From an uncultured Pleomorphomonas sp. (lineage in GTDB: Bacteria; Pseudomonadota; Alphaproteobacteria; Rhizobiales; Pleomorphomonadaceae): a stretch of 40,118 bases of DNA. Positions 35,245 to 40,118 of this stretch are shown in pieces (the stretch's first letter is position 1; every line of letters begins with the position of its first letter). Below the pieces are notes generated by a model. It was not told the origin of the DNA, did no database searches, and saw only the letters and a list, made by a program, of their open reading frames with translations. The DNA lies in contig CALMMQ010000075.1 in assembly GCA_937868725.1 (NCBI GenBank), forward strand, positions 1 to 40,118. The letters are read 5' to 3'. Made by a program: the position numbers and the translations under genes.

Positions 35245-36162
35245 TCAGACCAGAAGCTCGCCACGCGCCACGATGACGGCCTGGCCACCGATGCGGCCGC
35301 CGGTCAGCTTGCCCTTGTCGATGATGATCTCGAGCTCGATGAGGCTCGGCCGCCCCATCTCGTAGCCCTGCTCGATCAGTACCGTGTGGACGCCGTCGGA
35401 CGGCCGATCGAAACGGCGGATGACCGCCGAAAAGGCGCTGGCCGCCGAACCGGTGGCCGGGTCCTCGCCGATGCCGAGATCGGGCGCGAACATGCGGGCG
35501 TGCACGTGGTTGGCCTTGTTCACGACCTCGCGGCTGTAGGCGAAGACGTTGAGCTCCGCCTCGCCGAAGGCACCGGCCCACACCGACTTGTCGATGCGGA
35601 TGCGCCGCATAGCATCAAGCCCGGACAGCGGCAGGAAGACGAACTCCGGCCCGCCGGCGTGGAAGCACGACGGCACGTGGTTCTCGAAGCCGATATCGCC
35701 GCGATTGAGCCCCAGCGCCGAGGCAGCCAGTCCGACGTCGCCGTGGAAAGCCCGCTCTTCCGGCAGCTTGGGCAGGTCGAACACGGCCTTGCCGGTCTGG
35801 TTGGGGCTGATGACGGCGCCGCAGCGGACGAGGCCCACCTGCTCTTCCAGCACCACCATGGCGTCGGTTTCGCGCTCTATGCCCTGCAGGCGCTCGTGGG
35901 CGAGCAGCACCGCCGTGCCGACGGTGGGATGGCCGGCAAACGGCAGTTCCTTGCCGGGGGTGAAGATGCGCACGCGTGCCGAAACGCCCGGTCGCGACGG
36001 CGGCTCGATGAACACGGTTTCGGAGAGGTTGAACTCCCGGGCGATGGCCAACATGGCAGCCGTATCAAGCCCTTGAGAATCAAGCACGACCGCCAGTGGG
36101 TTGCCGGCCAGCGCCCGCCCCGTGAACACATCGACAATTGCATAACGACGAGCCACCCGCAT
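35245..36162 (-). CDS. PhzF-family isomerase/epimerase-like protein
   Basis: A 305-residue member of the PhzF family, with the diaminopimelate-epimerase-like double fold. The N-terminal pattern YAIVDVFTGRALAGNPLAVV, the active-site Glu in LSETVFI (about residue 47), FTPGKELPFAGHPTVGTA (about 67-84) and GIGEDPATGSA (about 222-232) are all present, and length is typical. Only a few members act in phenazine synthesis; no other phz gene is here, so the substrate is unknown. The ATG start gives the normal short N-terminus. It is divergent from the BA14K-like gene across 165 bp. Confidence 0.93.
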   Translation of the reverse strand: MRVARRYAIVDVFTGRALAGNPLAVVLDSQGLDTAAMLAIAREFNLSETVFIEPPSRPGVSARVRIFTPGKELPFAGHPTVGTAVLLAHERLQGIERETDAMVVLEEQVGLVRCGAVISPNQTGKAVFDLPKLPEERAFHGDVGLAASALGLNRGDIGFENHVPSCFHAGGPEFVFLPLSGLDAMRRIRIDKSVWAGAFGEAELNVFAYSREVVNKANHVHARMFAPDLGIGEDPATGSAASAFSAVIRRFDRPSDGVHTVLIEQGYEMGRPSLIELEIIIDKGKLTGGRIGGQAVIVARGELLV

Positions 36163-36327
36163 CCCCCTTCCAAAGCCACGCGAGGAGAGCGGTCACAATA
36201 GTTGTCGGCCTGCCTTAAGTCCACGTCCGAATTGACCCGAATTTCTCCATCGAACGTCCCCAATGCCAACAAAATCGCTGTGTAGTTAAGGGTCGAAGAA
36301 AAACCGGACCATCGTTCCGAGAGGTAG

Positions 36328-36792
36328 ATGAAGATGTCCAGGATCGCCGCGGCCGTCATCGCAATTCCCATGGCCGTTGCCGCGCCGCTGCCGGCGCTTG
36401 CCGATGGCTACTACCCGTACCCGCCGCCGTACGTCCACCACCACAACAACAGTGGGGCCAACATGCTGGCCGCCGGGGCGCTCGGTCTCATCGGCGGCGC
36501 GCTGATCGCCGGGGCCATGACCTCGCCGCCACCACCGGCCGTCGTCTACGCGCCGCCGCCACCCGTCGTCTATGGGCCGCCGCCGGTCGTCTATGCCGCG
36601 CCGCCACCGCCGCCCGTCGTCTATGCCCGGCCGCCGGTCTACGTCGCCAATCCGCCCGTCTACGCCGCCCCGCCCCAGGTACCGGCGCGCGTCGCCTGGT
36701 GCCAGGCGCGCTACCGCACCTACAACCCCTATAACAACACCTGGGTCGACAATTACGGCCAGCTGCGCGTCTGCGTTTCGCCCTACGGCTGA
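36328..36792 (+). CDS. Exported BA14K-like protein with a PPPxVVY repeat region
   Basis: A 154-residue envelope protein. Residues 1-26 form a signal peptide ending ALA; a glycine/alanine-rich hydrophobic stretch (about 38-58, LAAGALGLIGGALIAGA) may sit in the membrane. Residues about 62-120 are repeats of the type PPPxVVY. The end (WCQARYRTYNPYNNTW...LRVC) matches the C-terminal pattern of BA14K proteins, Rhizobiales envelope proteins known as Brucella immunoreactive antigens. GAGAGG (36319-36324) fits the ATG at 36334 better by spacing (9 bases) than the one at 36328 (3 bases), so the true protein may be two residues shorter. Confidence 0.85.
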   Translation: MKMSRIAAAVIAIPMAVAAPLPALADGYYPYPPPYVHHHNNSGANMLAAGALGLIGGALIAGAMTSPPPPAVVYAPPPPVVYGPPPVVYAAPPPPPVVYARPPVYVANPPVYAAPPQVPARVAWCQARYRTYNPYNNTWVDNYGQLRVCVSPYG

Positions 36793-36817
36793 CCGCCGGC
36801 CCATCGCCGACAAAGAA

Positions 36818-36851
36818 CGACGCCCGCCGGACAGCCATCCGGCGGGCGTCG
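36818..36851. terminator. Terminator between convergent BA14K-like and NUDIX genes
   Basis: A 14-bp perfect stem (36818-36831 with 36838-36851) and 6-base loop. On the minus strand it is followed by TTCTTTGTC, so it best ends the NUDIX transcript; on the plus strand it may also stop the BA14K-like transcript. Confidence 0.75.
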
Positions 36852-36878
36852 CGCTATCTGACTGACGGACAACGGGCC

Positions 36879-37613
36879 TCAGCCGAGCCCGAAGGCCCGG
36901 GCCCCGTCGCCGACCAGACTGGCGGCGAAGGTGCGGGCGTAGGGCATCAGCATCGGCGAATCGAGATCGTCGCCCGGCCGGAATGCCACCACCCGCGCCA
37001 GCTCGCGTTCTTCCTGGCGTTCGAGGTTGGCCATGATCTCGTCGACGAGGTCGCTAGCACGCGCGGCGAAGCGGAACAGCCGGCCGATCGCCACGCGCGG
37101 GCCGTCGAAAGCGGCCAGCATGCCCTCGCAGCGGGCGTCGGTGGCGATGAGGCCGGTCTCCTCGTTCAGTTCGCGTTCGATCGACGCCACCAGCCCGACC
37201 CGCCCCTCGGCGTCGCAATCGGACGGCTCCAGACTGCCGCCGGGCGGATAGATCTTGCCGGCGTTGGCGGTGGTATCGGCCATGACGCCGAAGATGATGG
37301 CGCCATCGGTGCTCAGCACCAGCGCCGACCCGAACAGGTTGCGAATGCCGACCTCCGGGAAGCCCCAGTCGCGCCAGGCGATGAAGCTGGCGAAATCGCC
37401 TTCGACGACATGGGCCGAGATGACGCCGTCCTTGATGGCGACGCCGCCCGGCAGCCCTGGCGCCAGCGCCCCCAGTACCTTGCCGTTCCAGAGGTGCGGA
37501 TTGGCCGCCACCTGGGCGCGCCAGTGCTCATCCACCCGCCCCCGGATCTCGTCCGTCAGCGGCCACGCCCCCGGAACCAGTTGCAATCGAACGTCATCAA
37601 CAGCCTGCAGCAT
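36879..37613 (-). CDS. NUDIX hydrolase
   Basis: A 244-residue hydrolase of nucleoside-diphosphate-linked compounds. The NUDIX box begins KIYPPGGSLEPSD and ends RELNEETGL (about residues 120-155), but is several residues longer between these two parts than the standard 23-residue box; the canonical Glu eight positions before RE is replaced. The catalytic REL-EE core is intact. The about 110 residues before the box form an extra N-terminal domain. ATG has GAGGTGA 7 bases upstream. The neighbours give no substrate. Confidence 0.85.
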   Translation of the reverse strand: MLQAVDDVRLQLVPGAWPLTDEIRGRVDEHWRAQVAANPHLWNGKVLGALAPGLPGGVAIKDGVISAHVVEGDFASFIAWRDWGFPEVGIRNLFGSALVLSTDGAIIFGVMADTTANAGKIYPPGGSLEPSDCDAEGRVGLVASIERELNEETGLIATDARCEGMLAAFDGPRVAIGRLFRFAARASDLVDEIMANLERQEERELARVVAFRPGDDLDSPMLMPYARTFAASLVGDGARAFGLG

Positions 37614-37724
37614 GAACGGTCACCTCATCGACGAGCCGTCCGTCATGGGACCACAAGGCGGCGCAATGGTGGCCGCGACTCGTCCGGTGCTCCAGTCTTG
37701 ACCAACGGCGCCGGCTCGACAAGG

Positions 37725-37760
37725 CAGGACCGGAGAACGGTTGCCCATCCCCCGGTCCTG
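37725..37760 (-). terminator. Hairpin downstream of the transmembrane chemoreceptor
   Basis: CAGGACCGG (37725-37733) pairs with CCGGTCCTG (37752-37760) around an 18-base loop, 22 bases after the chemoreceptor stop. No T-run follows, so termination is uncertain. Confidence 0.35.
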
Positions 37761-37781
37761 AGCCGTGATCGTCCAGTGCCG

Positions 37782-39455
37782 TCAGGCGGCGCGGATGCGA
37801 CCGACGAAGGCGCCCACCTTGGTCTCGAGCTGCTGGGCGCTGCTGGCCAGGCGCTCCATGGCGCCCAGGAGATCGCGCGAGGCGTGACCGCTGCGCTCGG
37901 CCGTGGCCCGCACCTCGACGATGGTCGAAGCCACCGATGACGCCCCGACCGCCGCCTCGCTGATATTGCGGGCGATCTCGCCGGTGGCGGCGTTCTGCTG
38001 CACGGCCGCCGACGCGATCGTCGAGGTGATCTCGTCGAGGTCGGCGATGCGCCGGGAAATGTCGGCGATCTTTTCGACCGACTGCTGCGTCGACGTCTGG
38101 ATCGTGCTCATCTGCGCTTCGATATCCTGCGTCGCCTTGCCGGTCTGGCTGGCCAGCGCCTTGACCTCGGAGGCGACGACGGCGAAACCGCGTCCCGCGT
38201 CGCCGGCCCGCGCCGCCTCGATGGTGGCGTTGAGGGCGAGCAGGTTGGTCTGCTCGGCGATCGCCTGGATCATGGCGACGATGGAGCCGACCTTGGCGGC
38301 GCTGTCGGACAGCAGGCGCACATCCTGGTCGGTGCGGCGCGTCTGCTCGACGGTGGCGCCGATCAGCCCCGCCGCTTCGGAAATCTGCCGGCCAATCTCG
38401 GCGATCGACGACGACAGCTCTTCCGAAGCTCCGGCCACCGCCTGGACGTTGGCCGACGTCTGTTCCGAGGTGGCCGCCACCGAGGTCGAACGATGGGCCG
38501 TCTCCTCGGCGTCGCGCACCATGGCTTCGGCCGCCGCCAGCGTTTTGCCGGCCGTCTGGGTGACGTTGCGGATCAGCTCGCCGACTTCGGTCTCGAACTG
38601 CAGCGCCACCTCGTTCATCATGGTCTGGCGCTGGACTGCCTGCTCGGCTTCGAGCGCCGCCTGCCGTTCCTTGAGGCGTGCTCCTTCCACCAGCGTGTCG
38701 CGGAACGTGCCCACCACCTGCCAGAGCCGACCGACCTCGTCGCTGCCCACCTTGTCCGGCAGCGACACCGACAGGTTGCCGGCCGTGAGATGACCGAGCG
38801 CGCCCGCCACCCTCAGCAGCGGCCGGGTGATGGTGGCAACGCCGATCCAGCTTGCCACGGCAGTGCCGACGATCAAACCGGCGACGGCGAGACCGATCAG
38901 CCAGTCGAAGCCGGTCTGGTAGTAGGCATCGATCGACACCCGCACCTCGTCGAGATTCTTCTTGTCGAGACCGACGAGCACGTCGACGTCGGCCTGCAAC
39001 TGCTTGCGGTTGGCCCGGTTCTCGTCGTTGTTGCCTTGCGTGTTGGCGGCCTGCGGCGACACCTCGGTGCCGAGGCGCGCCGTCTCGGTGCGGAAGGCCA
39101 TGAAGTCCTTGGCCTTGGCCACCACGGCGTCGAATTCGGCCCGGCGATCGGCCGGCACTTTCGGCGACCACGTCGCCATCAGGGCGTCGATGTCCTTGAG
39201 CCCCTTCACGATGCCATCGGCGAACGGCTTGGCCTTGGTGGTATCGGGCGCAGCATAGACGCCGCGCGATTCCATCACCACGGCAGTGATCAACCGGTTG
39301 AGATGCTCGCCGTAATAAACCCGCTCAGAGGCGACGGCAAACTCGTCGACGTGCGTGTTGTAGCCCTGCATGAAGCGGATGCCCATGACGGCAATGGCGA
39401 TGGCCACCAGGCCGAGCACGGCCACGATGGCATAGAGTTTGGTCTGGATCTTCAT
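37782..39455 (-). CDS. Transmembrane methyl-accepting chemotaxis protein
   Basis: A 557-residue chemoreceptor. A first membrane helix spans residues 7-27, a helical periplasmic sensor about 28-185, the second helix about 186-208, a HAMP linker about 210-262 ([20 protein letters not shown]) and the signalling domain to the end, with the CheA/CheW-binding tip [20 protein letters not shown] near residue 405-425. No C-terminal CheR pentapeptide is present. ATG at 39455 lies 7 bases after a GGGGG stretch; an upstream TTG would add four residues. Ligand is unknown. The upstream 260 bp are AT-rich and contain its promoter. Confidence 0.95.
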   Translation of the reverse strand: MKIQTKLYAIVAVLGLVAIAIAVMGIRFMQGYNTHVDEFAVASERVYYGEHLNRLITAVVMESRGVYAAPDTTKAKPFADGIVKGLKDIDALMATWSPKVPADRRAEFDAVVAKAKDFMAFRTETARLGTEVSPQAANTQGNNDENRANRKQLQADVDVLVGLDKKNLDEVRVSIDAYYQTGFDWLIGLAVAGLIVGTAVASWIGVATITRPLLRVAGALGHLTAGNLSVSLPDKVGSDEVGRLWQVVGTFRDTLVEGARLKERQAALEAEQAVQRQTMMNEVALQFETEVGELIRNVTQTAGKTLAAAEAMVRDAEETAHRSTSVAATSEQTSANVQAVAGASEELSSSIAEIGRQISEAAGLIGATVEQTRRTDQDVRLLSDSAAKVGSIVAMIQAIAEQTNLLALNATIEAARAGDAGRGFAVVASEVKALASQTGKATQDIEAQMSTIQTSTQQSVEKIADISRRIADLDEITSTIASAAVQQNAATGEIARNISEAAVGASSVASTIVEVRATAERSGHASRDLLGAMERLASSAQQLETKVGAFVGRIRAA

Positions 39456-39713
39456 CGGCGCCCCCAAGCTGCGCGATTCTCTGTCTCGTCGATAGGCGAG
39501 CCGGTTGGAACTCTTATAAAAGACAATAATTTACATTGGTTTCCGAGGCGTTAAGTACTGTTGGCAGAAAAAGTTGAAGCACTGGGCAGTCCATCTTTTT
39601 GTCAAAGATGCCGAGAAAACTAACGAAATCTTGACGAAAAGACGGGGCGCCAGGCGATTGGCTGCCGGAGGCGGCGCGAGTTCAGTAAACCGCTTAGTTC
39701 ATCCCAACGTACT
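39456..39713. promoter_or_regulatory. AT-rich intergenic region upstream of the chemoreceptor
   Basis: No gene is supported here. The stretch is markedly AT-rich compared with the window, which fits a promoter for the minus-strand chemoreceptor. CATCTTT-TTGTC-AAAGATG (39592-39610) forms a 7-bp inverted repeat. CTAA-N7-TTGAC (39620-39635) is a weak CtrA-like match with two differences from consensus. Confidence 0.35.
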
Positions 39714-39744
39714 AAAGAAAAAGGCTCCGCCGTGGCGGAGCCTT
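39714..39744 (-). terminator. Rho-independent terminator of ilvC
   Basis: On the minus strand AAGGCTCCGCC and GGCGGAGCCTT form a perfect stem with a tiny loop, followed by TTTTTCTTT. It lies about 55 bases after the ilvC stop. Confidence 0.9.
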
Positions 39745-39798
39745 CCCGTTCTGCCTGCCGAGGCGGGCAATGGTGTTGCGGCCGGTCGGCCGCCGGCC

Positions 39799-40118
39799 TC
39801 AGTTGCGGGTCTTGTCGACCAGCTTGTTCTTGCCGATCCACGGCATCATGGCGCGCAGCTTCTCGCCGACCGCCTCGATCTGGTGGGCGTCGTTGTTGCG
39901 GCGGATGCCCTTGAAGCGGGCGGCGCCGGCCTTGTATTCCTGCATCCATTCGGACGTGAACTTGCCGGTCTGGATGTCCTTCAGCACGCGCTTCATTTCG
40001 GCCTTGGTATCGGCGGTGATGATGCGCGGACCCGACACGTACTCGCCCCACTCGGCGGTGTTGGAGATCGAGTAGTTCATGTTGGCGATGCCGCCCTCGT
40101 AGATGAGGTCGACGATCA
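39799..40118 (-). CDS. ilvC: Ketol-acid reductoisomerase, C-terminal part (cut by window edge)
   Basis: The last about 105 residues of a class I ketol-acid reductoisomerase, the NADPH- and Mg-dependent second enzyme of valine, leucine and isoleucine synthesis. The segments [28 protein letters not shown] and the C-terminal [10 protein letters not shown]...LVDKTRN are diagnostic of the C-terminal knotted domain. The frame stays open to the right edge, so the start and the NADPH-binding domain lie outside. A strong terminator follows. No other ilv gene is visible. Confidence 0.96.
   Translation of the reverse strand, partial: IVDLIYEGGIANMNYSISNTAEWGEYVSGPRIITADTKAEMKRVLKDIQTGKFTSEWMQEYKAGAARFKGIRRNNDAHQIEAVGEKLRAMMPWIGKNKLVDKTRN

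Noticed and set aside
35245-36162. Phenazine biosynthesis locus
   Set aside because: Only a PhzF-family protein is present; no other phz gene, and most PhzF homologues have unrelated roles.

Overview
The window is a high-GC chromosomal segment (GC-rich third codon positions, very long antisense open frames) from an alphaproteobacterium, most likely a member of the Hyphomicrobiales (Rhizobiales). The pointers are a bcsN-bcsA-bcsB cellulose operon of the rhizobial type, a BA14K-like exported protein, a short DUF3563-like protein, a class I ketol-acid reductoisomerase, and CtrA-type (TTAA-N7-TTAAC) and FNR/FixK-type (TTGA-N6-TCAA) boxes. Family-level placement (for example a Pleomorphomonas-like lineage) is only a guess. 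I see no rRNA, CRISPR, insertion sequence, prophage or integrase. It reads as ordinary core/accessory chromosome with several small metabolic and surface modules.

Layout: 1-1430 holds the terminator of an upstream gene, a TetR/AefR-like repressor and a divergent 82-residue unknown. 1440-10122 is the cellulose block: a promoter with an FNR/FixK-like and a CtrA-like box, then bcsN, bcsA (GT2 plus PilZ), bcsB, a TPR periplasmic protein and a closely spaced RpiR/SIS regulator. 10123-14521 carries a CbbR-like LysR regulator, a PP2C-like phosphatase, a trehalose-phosphatase and a DHA2-type MFS exporter. 14748-18197 is a co-directional set: M19 dipeptidase, secreted GH5 cellulase-like enzyme, acyltransferase-3 membrane protein. 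18206-24115 is a glycerol/glycerol-3-phosphate module: glpK, a DUF1667 Fe-S protein, an FAD/NAD oxidoreductase and a GlpA-like dehydrogenase with a BFD [2Fe-2S] tail, facing a DeoR/GlpR-type repressor across an intergenic region full of TTCG half-sites. 24122-28533 is an RND efflux pump and its membrane-fusion protein; 28693-31759 an ABC importer made of one fused double permease and one ATPase, with no binding protein in view. 32151-32807 has the DUF3563-like gene and tRNA-Lys(CTT), each with a recognisable promoter. 33130-39455 contains a soluble FIST-domain chemoreceptor, a PhzF-family enzyme, the BA14K-like protein, a NUDIX hydrolase and a classical transmembrane chemoreceptor. The right edge cuts ilvC.

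How the parts may work together: the bcs operon should make c-di-GMP-controlled cellulose, and the boxes in front of bcsN suggest added oxygen and cell-cycle control. The GH5 and acyltransferase genes nearby could trim or modify surface polysaccharide. The glp module oxidises glycerol by an arrangement best known from Firmicutes and Thermotogae, in which the electron acceptor is unclear. The FIST chemoreceptor has two TTGCCG palindromes and a near-consensus CtrA box upstream, hinting at a shared cell-cycle circuit for motility sensing and cellulose. These regulatory links are inferences from sequence motifs only.
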